In this document: in pieces, positions 28,459 through 37,619 of the stretch
Numbering within the stretch: position 1 is the first letter of the stretch
Layout of the letters: the number at the start of each line of letters is the position of its first letter
Notes under the pieces: model-generated
What the model was told of the DNA's origin: nothing
Seen by the model: the letters and a program-made list of their open reading frames with translations, nothing else
Database searches by the model: none
Made by a program: the position numbers and the translations under genes
DNA from: an uncultured Verrucomicrobiae bacterium
GTDB taxonomy: Bacteria > Verrucomicrobiota > Verrucomicrobiia > Limisphaerales > AAA164-E04
Assembly (NCBI GenBank): GCA_943788245.1
Contig: CALSPN010000048.1
Span: 1 to 64,000, forward strand
DNA: 64,000 nt
Reading direction: 5' to 3'

Positions 28459-29430
28459 ATGGAAGCCACATTTGCAAAACTTGGATCAAAGCCAAACGTT
28501 TCGGGAAAGGTGAATCGCGATGAGGTGATCAATGCCGCAAAAAGTTTTGAGCCACTGAGCCCAACGATTGTCAAGTTGAGCTCGATGCTGGTTGATACAA
28601 ACATCGATTTAAGTGAAATCATTTCACTCATTTCCTATGATCAAGCACTCACTTACCAGCTATTGAAGGCGGCCAATTCGGCCTATGTAGGAAGTGCTTC
28701 GCGTATTACGAATGTTCAAGAAGCCGCCTATTTCATGGGAAAATTCAAGACGCTCAACCTCCTCCTTGCATGCGCCTTTGGCAGCAAGCTGCGCAATACC
28801 AAATTACCTGCATATGAAGAAGTAGAAGGTCAATTGTGGCGAGATTCCGTAATTGCATCCATTACGGCAGATCAATGCTCCAAGGTCTTCAGACTTAGAA
28901 TACCGCCTGAGACAGCATGTGCAGCCCTGCTGCTCAATGCAGGAAAAGTAATCCTTTCAAGGTTCATTTCCGATGAAATGAAACGCTACATTTCTGAATG
29001 CAGATTAAATGGAAGAGACCAAATTCATGCTGAACTGGAGGTCTTGGATACACACTATGTCGAAGTAGGGGGATTTATTGCAGAACATTGGGGATTACCA
29101 CCCGAGATCGCCATCGGCATAAAGTATCAGCATGATCCGGACAAGGTGAAAAAGGCCACAAGTGACGTGACACATGTCTGCTACAGATGGATAGAATTTC
29201 TTTCAAATCCAGTTTCCTCGGGAAAAGGGGAAATAAAAATCAATCCAAACGTCATTCAGCGCTTGCAGCCTAGTTCAAAGGCTTGGTTTAACGTCATGGA
29301 GACATTGGTCAAGGAACGTTATCAAAAGATATGCGGTGACTACGGCTTGCCCGAAAAAGGGCTGCTTCCAAAACAATGGGCCTTCGACGAAAGAGGCAAG
29401 GATAGCATCAATGAACCTGCATGCGCCTGA
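28459..29430 (+). CDS. HDOD-domain signalling protein
   Basis: 323 residues. An HDOD domain spans about residues 25-235, recognised by the opening FEPLSPTIVKLSSMLVD, ISLISYDQALTYQLLKAANS and the small-residue segment ACAALLLNAGKVILSRF. HDOD is a degenerate HD-type fold without the metal-binding His-Asp pairs, usually acting as a non-enzymatic signalling module linked to cyclic-dinucleotide or two-component systems. No GGDEF, EAL or receiver domain is fused. The C-terminal 80 residues are unassigned. It stands alone between purK and the pseudopilin. Confidence 0.88.
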   Translation: MEATFAKLGSKPNVSGKVNRDEVINAAKSFEPLSPTIVKLSSMLVDTNIDLSEIISLISYDQALTYQLLKAANSAYVGSASRITNVQEAAYFMGKFKTLNLLLACAFGSKLRNTKLPAYEEVEGQLWRDSVIASITADQCSKVFRLRIPPETACAALLLNAGKVILSRFISDEMKRYISECRLNGRDQIHAELEVLDTHYVEVGGFIAEHWGLPPEIAIGIKYQHDPDKVKKATSDVTHVCYRWIEFLSNPVSSGKGEIKINPNVIQRLQPSSKAWFNVMETLVKERYQKICGDYGLPEKGLLPKQWAFDERGKDSINEPACA

Positions 29431-29621
29431 GGAACTTTCATCAAAGGAAACAAGCCTTGATGGATTTGAAAGCCAGCTTTGTTTCTTCCAGGTCTGGGGC
29501 CAGGGCAGAGGGTATCTCACCCGAAACGTTTTCAGCTCTTCCGGAAGGATATGGTGAGTATCTGAATCGAAATGAGATTCGTCAATTAGAGACTTGCCAA
29601 AGAGAAATCTAAGGCTTATTT

Positions 29622-29650
29622 TTGACGGGTATTTAACCTTAAAATTATTT
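29622..29650 (+). promoter_or_regulatory. Possible promoter of the pseudopilin gene
   Basis: TTGACG (29622-29627), a 17-base AT-rich spacer and TTATTT (29645-29650), 26 bases before the ATG at 29676. The -10 is weak, so this is tentative. Confidence 0.3.
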
Positions 29651-29675
29651 GCTCCTCTATCGGGGAACAACTGTT

Positions 29676-30563
29676 ATGAAGATAAAAGAGATAAAAGGAA
29701 ACCAGCTTGCGATGGCGCAAAGAGGCTTCACGTTGATTGAATTGTTGGTGGTTATTGCCATCATCGCCATTTTGGCGGGCATGCTCCTCCCTGCTTTGAG
29801 CAAAGCCAAAGAAAAAGCAAAAGGCATCCTTTGCATGAACAATACCAAGCAACTGATGCTTGCCAATCACATGTATACGGGAGACAACGAAGACAGCTTC
29901 CCAAAAACACGTCATGGTGGTGGCAGCGAAGTGAACGAAGGTTCGTGGGTTACTGGATCAATGACCTGGACCACTTATCAGGGCAACACAAACGTGGCTT
30001 ATTTGCTGGACCCCAGGTATTCTAAACTCGCTTCTTATTTCTCTGGTGCGAAAAATATTTTCAAATGCCCATCCGATCACTTCTTGAGTGCCGCACAACG
30101 ACGCGCGGGTTTTACAGAACGTGTTCGCAGTATTTCCGGGAATATCCGAATTGGTGATGATTCCAACGCTTGGGATACAAGAGCATTTCCTCGATACACT
30201 GCAAAGGCGTCCGGCTTGACTGACCCAGGGCCATCCGATACCTGGATCTACATGGATGAGCATCCTGACAGTATCAATGACGTAGGTAACTTCACCTATG
30301 AGCCATTCTCAGGTCGCTGGGTTGACGTTCCTGCCAACTATCATAATGGCGCTGCGGGAATCGCATTTGCAGATGGACACTCTGAAATTCACAAATGGAA
30401 AGGTGGCCTTGGTGGAGCACCATTCGTAATCCTTCCGGCTGGAACAGGCAACTTGGGAGCCATCAGAGGTTATACCAGAAAAGATCAAGACGCTTTGTGG
30501 TGGGCACTTCGCACTCAGCGTAAGAGTGGTATTACTGAGGCAGCCATCCGCGGTACATTCTAA
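29676..30563 (+). CDS. Type II secretion/type IV pilin-like pseudopilin of the H-X9-DG class
   Basis: 295 residues from ATG 29676. The prepilin signal [20 protein letters not shown] has the Gly for cleavage, Phe+1 and Glu+5, followed by the hydrophobic helix and [15 protein letters not shown]. The C-terminal half has [12 protein letters not shown], the His-x9-Asp-Gly motif of the large pseudopilin families of Verrucomicrobia and Planctomycetes. These are processed by prepilin peptidase and held in the envelope; individual roles are unknown. It stands alone, without secretion genes, and ends at a strong terminator. A dead relative lies at 31.8-32.6 kb. Confidence 0.9.
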   Translation: MKIKEIKGNQLAMAQRGFTLIELLVVIAIIAILAGMLLPALSKAKEKAKGILCMNNTKQLMLANHMYTGDNEDSFPKTRHGGGSEVNEGSWVTGSMTWTTYQGNTNVAYLLDPRYSKLASYFSGAKNIFKCPSDHFLSAAQRRAGFTERVRSISGNIRIGDDSNAWDTRAFPRYTAKASGLTDPGPSDTWIYMDEHPDSINDVGNFTYEPFSGRWVDVPANYHNGAAGIAFADGHSEIHKWKGGLGGAPFVILPAGTGNLGAIRGYTRKDQDALWWALRTQRKSGITEAAIRGTF

Positions 30564-30594
30564 CAGTATATATTTTAGTGTATTTAATTCAAAA

Positions 30595-30625
30595 GCCTGC
30601 CGATTTTTGATCGGCAGGCTTTTTT
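30595..30625 (+). terminator. Rho-independent terminator after the pseudopilin
   Basis: A perfect 10-base-pair stem, GCCTGCCGAT and ATCGGCAGGC, around a TTTTG loop, followed by six T's. An A4 run before the stem lets it also work for the convergent dioxygenase gene. Confidence 0.93.
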
Positions 30626-30689
30626 GTTTAAGAGTCTGAGTTAGAGATCTAAAAACCTTACCTGTAGGCGATGACGATGATCCTGCCTG

Positions 30690-31520
30690 TCATTCAGGAA
30701 GACCTTTAGCGCTGGCGTCCTCGGCCATGAGATTCACAAAATCAACCTTGGCTCGTTGAGCATCGTCTTCACCCACTTCGCGCACCTTGGAATCATCCAC
30801 TTTTTGAAGTTTCGTATAGCGAGGGTGATGTGAATCTTTATACGGATTGTTACTTGCAGTATTGTAGCAACAAATCAATGCCCATCTTGACCGTTCACTG
30901 TGATTTGCCGCGGAACTGTGAAGCAGGTTGGCATGAAAGAAAAGGGCATCTCCCGGCGCCATCGTAACGTGAACAAGTTCCAGTCGTTTTTTCACCTCCT
31001 CTACACGTTCGAGGTCGGCTCCTGCCTGCTCGCCCGACAATACGTGATTGATACGCCCCATCTTATGCGATCCTTTTAAAACCTGCAGACAACCGTTTTC
31101 CAGAGTCGCCTGATCAACCGCAATCATGACGCTGCATAGATCTGGAAAAAGCACTCCATTCTGATACCAGTATCCATAATCTTGATGCCACGCCCAAGCT
31201 CCTCCCACACGCGCATCTTTTAATATCATCTTTGAATGGTAATGATATACCTCGTCTGCCAACAATGCCTCGACGGTATCCACCACTCGATGACATCTTG
31301 CAAACATGCCATAAACGCCATCACCAGGGTGATTCCATAGCGCCAGCCTGACATCATTCCCCTTGCCATCATCCATCGTGGAGGATGCCTGGTCCATGGC
31401 ATTGTCATGATGCGCTGTTTCTCCTAACAGTCGCGTTTCCTCCGTCGAAAACAGTTGACGAATAATGATGTAACCATCGCGGTCAAAATCAGCCTTCTGA
31501 TTGGGTCTAAGCATGTTCAT
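30690..31520 (-). CDS. Phytanoyl-CoA dioxygenase (PhyH) family protein
   Basis: 276 residues. A non-haem Fe(II)/2-oxoglutarate oxygenase fold is indicated by the metal motif WAWHQDYGYW (His-x-Asp) near residue 115, LENGCLQVLKGSHKMGR, and a distal His in FFHANLLHSSAANHS. The opening FDRDGYIIIRQLFSTEETRL is typical of PhyH proteins. Bacterial members hydroxylate diverse small molecules, so the substrate is open. The gene stands alone and converges on the pseudopilin terminator. Confidence 0.9.
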   Translation of the reverse strand: MNMLRPNQKADFDRDGYIIIRQLFSTEETRLLGETAHHDNAMDQASSTMDDGKGNDVRLALWNHPGDGVYGMFARCHRVVDTVEALLADEVYHYHSKMILKDARVGGAWAWHQDYGYWYQNGVLFPDLCSVMIAVDQATLENGCLQVLKGSHKMGRINHVLSGEQAGADLERVEEVKKRLELVHVTMAPGDALFFHANLLHSSAANHSERSRWALICCYNTASNNPYKDSHHPRYTKLQKVDDSKVREVGEDDAQRAKVDFVNLMAEDASAKGLPE

Positions 31521-31844
31521 GGTGGTAAGCTTCCATGATGGAAGGGAAATATGATGATGTCATCAAAATATTCAACATTCAGCAAATGAACCGTTTCTAA
31601 GATGAGGATCCACAACAAAGCTGAAAACATAATCAATCTGGATTACTGCAAGGCATCTCTTCAGGTCCTCCAGCATCTTCAAAACCTCCAAAGGGACGCA
31701 AATTCCCCCTCCACAAACAACACAAATGGAATCCCGCGCTGATCGAGGTAAGCATGGCCGAAGCAAACCTCATTCATTTTTTGAAATACAAGACCAAGCT
31801 GCCTTCCCTGAATTTCGCTTTACTCGGGTGATGCCTCATTCTAA
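31521..31844. other. Intergenic region, nothing recognised
   Basis: About 320 bases between the divergent dioxygenase and the dead pseudopilin. A minus-strand frame (31766-31572) exists but has no family resemblance. No clear promoter motif was found. Confidence 0.4.
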
Positions 31845-32560
31845 TTGCTGCATTCGATGACTCGAAGTAGCTGCAATCGACAAATTACCACATTCATATT
31901 GATCGAGCTTTTGATAGTGATTGCCATCATTGCGATACTGGCTGGCCTACTGCTGCCTGCATTGAGTCGGGCCAAGTCCAAAGCCCATACAGCCGGGTGT
32001 GTTTCCAATTTACGTCAGTTTGGTATCACCATGCATATTTACACCTCGGACCATGGGGAAAAATCCCTTTCTCAGGTCGAAAATGGCCGCAGATGCCGCT
32101 GATCGATTTGGTGATTTTGTTCGATCCCTAGATCAGTTCCAACGCAAGGGTCTTCTACCTTTGCCCTGCTGACAAGCCGCCCGCCTGGAATATCGCCTGA
32201 GCTTCTGGAGCCGGGAGCGGAACCGGTATCCATACAAACGAGCTGCCCTACTCCCATTCTTATCATTACTACCATCAATTCTATGACAGCGATAAAATAC
32301 CTGCTCCAAAATTGGCATAACGCAGAACCACTGAAGTCTCCTTTCCTTCCCATAGGGCAATCATCAGCTTTTATGCGGAACCCAGAAATGGTCAAGTAGG
32401 TGACAGGAATCTGCCCCATGGAGGCAATGGGTTGCCCCTTCTTTTCGTGGATAGTCACGCTGGCTATACCAAATACATGAAACTCTACAAAGCGGCCGCG
32501 TATGGCGATAGTAATTTGGACTGGACTAGGGAGGGATTGAAAGGGAAAGACCTCAAGTAG
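31845..32560 (+). pseudogene. Dead pseudopilin gene (frameshift plus three in-frame stops)
   Basis: The N-terminus reads [20 protein letters not shown] and [17 protein letters not shown], a pseudopilin helix, but the Gly needed before the cleavage site is replaced by Thr. After about residue 70 the frame shifts near 32057-32071 (an AAAAA/CCC/TTT run). The restored frame continues through HTNELPYSHSYYHQF to NLPHGGNGLPLLFVDSHAGY, but has stops at 32129 (TAG), 32198 (TGA) and 32318 (TAA) before its natural end at 32558-32560. The C-terminal H-x9-D-S motif and DLDWTREG-like tail are still visible. Several independent lesions show true decay. It is related to the intact copy at 29.7 kb in architecture, though not closely. 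Confidence 0.85.
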
Positions 32561-32717
32561 CTCACATGCATTTAAATAACGCCCGGCAAAACTAGTGGCT
32601 GAATTTTCCGGAATGCACCAAGCCTCCACTCGTTGTAAAGATCAGCTTGCAGCAGCAAGGTGCATTGATATGAAAATCCGCTGAGGCAACGTAGGGCTCC
32701 CGTATCCCTGAAGTCAC

Positions 32718-35700
32718 TCAAGCTTTCATCTTGACCAGTAAATCCTTGATATCAACATTGTCCGCAAACTTTACAGCCAGCTCAGCCACATGACCATCGC
32801 AAGGTGAATTGATCGACGTTTGCATCTTCATCGCTTCCATCATGATCAACCTTTCGCCTTTTTTGACCTTTTGACCTACGGAGACGTGAACTTCAGCAAT
32901 GAGTCCGGGAATAGGAGCGCCAACTTGCAGCGGGTCTGATTCATCCGCCTTGATCCGCTGGGCACGTTTGGGAGCGACACTTTCATTGGTGATCATTGTA
33001 TCACGCGCAATGCCGTTCAGCTCATAGGTTACTGCGCATTGGCCATCCTCATCAGGTTTACCGACATTGATCAACTTGATGAACAGATCCTTACCCTCCT
33101 CAATACTTACCGCAATCTCTTCATTTGGATACAATCCATAAAGGTAACCAGGTGTTGGTAAAGCGCTGACTTCTCCAAATTCCTTGCGATGTTTCTCGAA
33201 ATCCAGAAAAACTTTTGGATACATCAAGTAAGAGTATAGATCGTCATCGGACACTTTGCGTTTGATCTTTTGCCCAAGCTCCTTGCGAGTCTTTTCCAGA
33301 TCAAGTGATCTGGGTGGTTTTGGTCGCCCCCGCTTCACATCTTGTCGATACCGCTGCCTTGCCTTCTTGTAATCTTCAGGTGGAAGGATCGCCTTCCAAA
33401 TATCTTGAGGCCAACCGCCATCAGGCCAACCAAGCCCCCCTTTGAACATGTCAATCACCGACTCCGGCCAGCTTTGCTCCCGAGGGTCCAGATTGACGAC
33501 ATCATCCGGTTTGATACCATGACTGAATAAGAATAATGCCATATCACCAACAACCTTGCTTGAGGGCGTCACCTTGACGATATCCCCGAAGAGCTGATTC
33601 ACATCTGCATAAGTCTTGGCAATCTCGTTCCATCGATGCCCTACCCCCATGCTGGCAGCCTGGGCTTTCAGGTTGGTGTATTGCCCCCCGGGCATCTCAT
33701 GGAGATACACATCCGCACTCCCTGTTTTGGGTGCTGTATCAAAAGGACGATATACATCCCTCACTTGATCCCAGTAATCACTGACCCGATTCAGAGCACC
33801 AACATTGAGTTTGGTTTTCCGGGATGAATCTTCCAAAGCCACCGCAAGCGAATTCATATTGGGCTGCGAGGTACTTCCCGACATGGAGGCAATCGCAAGA
33901 TCAGCGACATCCACACCTGCTTGCGCCGATTCAAGAATCGTGGCCGTTTGAACACCGGCTGTCTCATGCGTGTGGAAGTGAATGGGAATACCAATTTCCT
34001 GTTTGAGTGCCTTGACCAGCTTCCTCGCAGCCATGGGACGGCAAAGACCAGCCATGTCTTTGATGGCAAGCATGTGAGCCCCCATCCGTTCCAATTCCTT
34101 GGCAAGTTGCACGTAATATTTCAGTGAGAACTTATCACGCTTTGAATCCAGAATATTCCCAGTATAACAAATAGCAGCCTCACAAATGGCATGCGTATCC
34201 TGAACGGATTCCATGGCTACCTTCAAATTGGGAAGGTAATTCAGACTGTCAAAGATGCGAAAAATATCCATCCCGGCATCTGCAGCATGTTTAACAAAAC
34301 CGGCAACAACATTGTCGGGGTAGTTGGAATACCCCACGGCATTGCTCCCACGGAACAACATCTGAAAACATACGTTGGGGATATGCTGTCTGAGCACCCT
34401 CAAACGCTGCCATGGATCTTCATTCAGAAAACGCATCGCAGTATCAAAAGTTGCCCCGCCCCACATTTCCATGGAGAACAATCCATTTTTTTCCGATCCA
34501 AGTTCGCGTGCAATGTAGTCCGCACACCCCACCAGATCGTAGCTGCGCATGCGAGTTGCCATCAAAGATTGATGTGCGTCACGGAACGTGGTGTCTGTCA
34601 CAAGCAACCTCCGCTGCTTGATTACCCAATCTGAAAATTTCACGGGCCCCAGTTCGAGTAAGAGATCACGTGTTCCCTTGGGACATGGTGCATCGGGATG
34701 AAAAGGCATCTTCGAGGGCGTCGCGACGGATAAATCAGGGTGGGGGGTTTTGACGTGCGGATTCCCATTGATGGTCACATTGCCAAGGAATTTGAGAAGC
34801 TTGGATGCACGATCCCGACGTGGACGAAACTCAAATAGTTCTGGAGAACTGTCAATGAGGCGGGTTGTCGCCTGCCCTGACCGGAAGTCCTCGTGGGAAA
34901 TAACATTTTCGATAAACGGAATATTGGTCTTTACTCCGCGGATTCGAAACTCGCTCAAGGCACGGTGCATCCGGTCCATTGACAATTCATAATTACCACC
35001 CCGGGTGATCAATTTAACCAGCATCGAATCGTAGAAAGGCGTGATCACCGCACCGGAATAACTCATCCCACCATCAAGCCTGATCCCCAGTCCCCCTGGA
35101 GATCGGTAGGCCAGTAACTTCCCGTAATCAGGCATGAATTGGTTGGCGGGATCTTCGGTGGTGACACGGGCTTGAATAGCCCAGCCATTGCGAGGAATCT
35201 GCTCTTGCGCTGGAATGCCGAGTTCAGGAGAAGTGAGAGGATGATTCTGGGCAATCAATATTTGACTGCGCACAAGATCGATTCCGGTGATTTCTTCAGT
35301 GACCGTATGCTCGACCTGAATACGCGGGTTCATTTCGATGAAATAGCCCTTTTGCCCATCCACATCGTAAAGAAATTCGACGGTACCAGCATTCTCGTAA
35401 CGGATCTCTTTTGCCAGTCGGACTGCGTCTGAACACATTTTGTCAACAAGGGAGGGCGGCAAACCAAAACTTGGCGCCACTTCGATCACCTTTTGATGGC
35501 GACGTTGAATCGAACAATCACGCTCGTGCAAGTGGACGACATTTCCATGTTGATCTCCAAGAATCTGGACTTCAATGTGTTTGGCGCGGCCGATAAATTT
35601 TTCAAGAAAAACAGCAGCATTGCCAAAGGCTCTCTCAGCTTCTGCCTGCGCTTCGTCGAGAAGAGATGGCAGTTCTTCTTCGGTTTTGACAACCCGCATG

Positions 35701-36260
35701 CCTCGGCCACCCCCACCGAAAGCAGCTTTTATAATCAAAGGGAACCCGATTGCTTTTGCCATTTTGATAGCGGCCTTGCGCTCTGCAATAGGCTTATCCG
35801 TGCCAGGCAAGGTGGGAATACCAATCCGCTGAGCAACAGCACGCGCTGCAGTCTTGTCACCCATCATGTCCAAAAGCTCTGGTCGAGGGCCAATGAAAGT
35901 GATTTCAGCCTTGGCGCAGGCTCGAGCAAGATCAGGGTTCTCACTCAGAAATCCGTAGCCAGGATGAATGGCATCGACACCCTTGGCCTTGGCAATTTGA
36001 ATAATGCTGTCGATATCCAAATAGGCCGCAACAGGTCCCTTTCCTTTGCCCACCTGATATGCTTCATCAGCCTTGAAACGGTGCATGCAAAAACGATCCT
36101 CTTGAGCATAAACGGCAACCGTCCTTTTGCGAAGTTCCGTCGCAGCACGGAAAACACGAATCGCAATCTCAGATCGATTCGCAGCCATGATTTTCGAAAA
36201 GTTGGCGATCGAAGCTTTGTTCGGCACCTTTGCCGTGCGCGATTTGTGTTTCTTTGTCAT
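32718..36260 (-). CDS. pyc: Pyruvate carboxylase
   Basis: Single-chain enzyme that carboxylates pyruvate to oxaloacetate to refill the citric-acid cycle. From ATG 36260 (MTKKHKSRTAKVPNK) it has 1,180 residues, the normal size. Order: biotin carboxylase (about 20-470; AIHPGYGFLSENPDLARAC, EMNPRIQVEHTVTEE), carboxyltransferase (about 550-830; RDAHQSLMATRMRS, FHTHETAG), the allosteric/central region, and a C-terminal biotin carrier with MMEAMKMQTS; the biotinylated Lys is about residue 1145. Nothing is missing. Biotin would come from the pathway that includes bioB at 10.3 kb. It is monocistronic here. Confidence 0.97.
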   Translation of the reverse strand: MTKKHKSRTAKVPNKASIANFSKIMAANRSEIAIRVFRAATELRKRTVAVYAQEDRFCMHRFKADEAYQVGKGKGPVAAYLDIDSIIQIAKAKGVDAIHPGYGFLSENPDLARACAKAEITFIGPRPELLDMMGDKTAARAVAQRIGIPTLPGTDKPIAERKAAIKMAKAIGFPLIIKAAFGGGGRGMRVVKTEEELPSLLDEAQAEAERAFGNAAVFLEKFIGRAKHIEVQILGDQHGNVVHLHERDCSIQRRHQKVIEVAPSFGLPPSLVDKMCSDAVRLAKEIRYENAGTVEFLYDVDGQKGYFIEMNPRIQVEHTVTEEITGIDLVRSQILIAQNHPLTSPELGIPAQEQIPRNGWAIQARVTTEDPANQFMPDYGKLLAYRSPGGLGIRLDGGMSYSGAVITPFYDSMLVKLITRGGNYELSMDRMHRALSEFRIRGVKTNIPFIENVISHEDFRSGQATTRLIDSSPELFEFRPRRDRASKLLKFLGNVTINGNPHVKTPHPDLSVATPSKMPFHPDAPCPKGTRDLLLELGPVKFSDWVIKQRRLLVTDTTFRDAHQSLMATRMRSYDLVGCADYIARELGSEKNGLFSMEMWGGATFDTAMRFLNEDPWQRLRVLRQHIPNVCFQMLFRGSNAVGYSNYPDNVVAGFVKHAADAGMDIFRIFDSLNYLPNLKVAMESVQDTHAICEAAICYTGNILDSKRDKFSLKYYVQLAKELERMGAHMLAIKDMAGLCRPMAARKLVKALKQEIGIPIHFHTHETAGVQTATILESAQAGVDVADLAIASMSGSTSQPNMNSLAVALEDSSRKTKLNVGALNRVSDYWDQVRDVYRPFDTAPKTGSADVYLHEMPGGQYTNLKAQAASMGVGHRWNEIAKTYADVNQLFGDIVKVTPSSKVVGDMALFLFSHGIKPDDVVNLDPREQSWPESVIDMFKGGLGWPDGGWPQDIWKAILPPEDYKKARQRYRQDVKRGRPKPPRSLDLEKTRKELGQKIKRKVSDDDLYSYLMYPKVFLDFEKHRKEFGEVSALPTPGYLYGLYPNEEIAVSIEEGKDLFIKLINVGKPDEDGQCAVTYELNGIARDTMITNESVAPKRAQRIKADESDPLQVGAPIPGLIAEVHVSVGQKVKKGERLIMMEAMKMQTSINSPCDGHVAELAVKFADNVDIKDLLVKMKA

Positions 36261-36456
36261 TGCTCTTAATTCCGCGTTAATCCACAAGCTTAGGTCAAGC
36301 TAAATTCGAGGAACAAGATCATTTTTATCTGTTGGATACAATCATGCAAGATTGATATGATATCCTACGATTGATTGCTCGCTCTTCTCATCAAATTACA
36401 ATGTAATTCATTAAGATGGCTCCGCTCGTGTGATGGATTTGCTTTGAACGGAACCA

Positions 36457-36485
36457 TTGACCTCATGCCTGACTTTGAGTATATA
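36457..36485 (+). promoter_or_regulatory. Near-consensus sigma-70 promoter
   Basis: TTGACC (36457-36462), a 17-base spacer and TATATA (36480-36485). Transcription would start near 36492, about 24 bases before the ATG at 36516. It is among the best promoter matches noticed in the window. Confidence 0.65.
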
Positions 36486-36515
36486 TAACTGGGAAGGGCA
36501 AAGATTATTTTTACG

Positions 36516-37619
36516 ATGAACACTTGGAAATTCACAACCATCATAAGCCTGCTTTCAACCATGTGCATCGCGATTGCCATTGCAGGTGAACCCATTATTT
36601 TTGATAACAGCTCCAAACTCATTCTCCCCAAGGAAGATTTAGATCCTTATAAACTGGGAAAAAACGGTGAATTCGGGGGAGGGAAAAAAAGTTCGGTGGA
36701 GGCAGTTGTCGCGCCTTGGCAGAATCCTTTCAATTCGGGGAAGATTGATAATAAACGCCGCAAAGCTCTTTTGGAGGCATTGGACAAAAAGAATAACTGG
36801 GCTTTTCAGTCGACAGACGAATACCTTGGATCAACAGATCTCGATGGTCTTGAGGGAAATGATGACAATTTCAAATCAACAGACCTCGACTCAAAATCAT
36901 CTCGTCAACTGGCTGAGCGCGTCTTTTACGGAAACCGAAGGAAGACTGAATCCAAAACAAAACGTACCAACCGCCAATTCGAAGACCGCAAAGAAAACCT
37001 GAGGAAAGACAATGAAAATCAGCTGACAGGCGCTGAGCTTCTGGCTGAAGATGGCGTGGCGACTCCTGAATATTATCAGGGCCAGTTTGATGGTTTGTTC
37101 CAATCCACGAATGCTTTAAAATCTGACAGAGGACCTGATGCCCTGACCAAGATGAGTTCTCGTGAAGTTACTGCGGCAAACATGCTCGGTATGGGAGATC
37201 TGGTTCCCGAACAATTCAGCCGTCATAATCCAAGCACCAAAAGGCTTCAAAATTTTCAGAATCTTCTCAGTCAATCAAGCCCCGGAACTTCCACTCAGAC
37301 CGGACTCGGCACGCTATCAAGTGGTGGACTCAGCGCATCTCCAAGAGCAGAAGGCTTGATCAGCAGCTGGGATAGCTCAAGCACTTCCCTGAATATGGGG
37401 AACCAACTCAATGGTGCATTTTCTGGAAACAACCTTAATCGTTCATTGGAATCACTAAACGCCACTCGCTCCTTGAGTGGCAATGGTATCAATTTTGGCA
37501 CCTCGGGACTGGCTCCTTCAGGTCTGGGAGGAAACAGTGGCCAACTCAACACAGCCCCAGCAACAGCCAGAACTCAACAAAGACCCATCTTCTTCAATAT
37601 ACCGAAAAGATCTTTCTAG
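36516..37619 (+). CDS. Secreted, low-complexity protein of unknown function
   Basis: 367 residues with a signal peptide (TIISLLSTMCIAIAIAG). The mature part is hydrophilic, with acidic stretches, a Lys/Arg/Glu-rich middle (RKTESKTKRTNRQFEDRKEN) and a Ser/Gly/Asn/Leu-rich C-terminal 120 residues (LSSGGLSASPRAEGLISS). The tripeptide STD recurs (QSTDEYLGSTDLDG, FKSTDLDSKSS). No cysteine pair, enzyme motif or membrane segment beyond the signal is seen, and I recognise no family. Much of it is probably disordered. It follows a strong promoter and its stop overlaps the stop of the convergent moeA by three bases. Confidence 0.8.
   Translation: MNTWKFTTIISLLSTMCIAIAIAGEPIIFDNSSKLILPKEDLDPYKLGKNGEFGGGKKSSVEAVVAPWQNPFNSGKIDNKRRKALLEALDKKNNWAFQSTDEYLGSTDLDGLEGNDDNFKSTDLDSKSSRQLAERVFYGNRRKTESKTKRTNRQFEDRKENLRKDNENQLTGAELLAEDGVATPEYYQGQFDGLFQSTNALKSDRGPDALTKMSSREVTAANMLGMGDLVPEQFSRHNPSTKRLQNFQNLLSQSSPGTSTQTGLGTLSSGGLSASPRAEGLISSWDSSSTSLNMGNQLNGAFSGNNLNRSLESLNATRSLSGNGINFGTSGLAPSGLGGNSGQLNTAPATARTQQRPIFFNIPKRSF

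Noticed and set aside
32129-32320. In-frame TGA in the pseudopilin copy as a sign of recoded TGA (tryptophan)
   Set aside because: TAG and TAA occur in the same frame, and many intact genes here end with TGA, so decay explains it.
35493-36269. 258-codon open frame on the plus strand
   Set aside because: It lies antisense to the biotin-carboxylase part of pyruvate carboxylase and shows no family resemblance.
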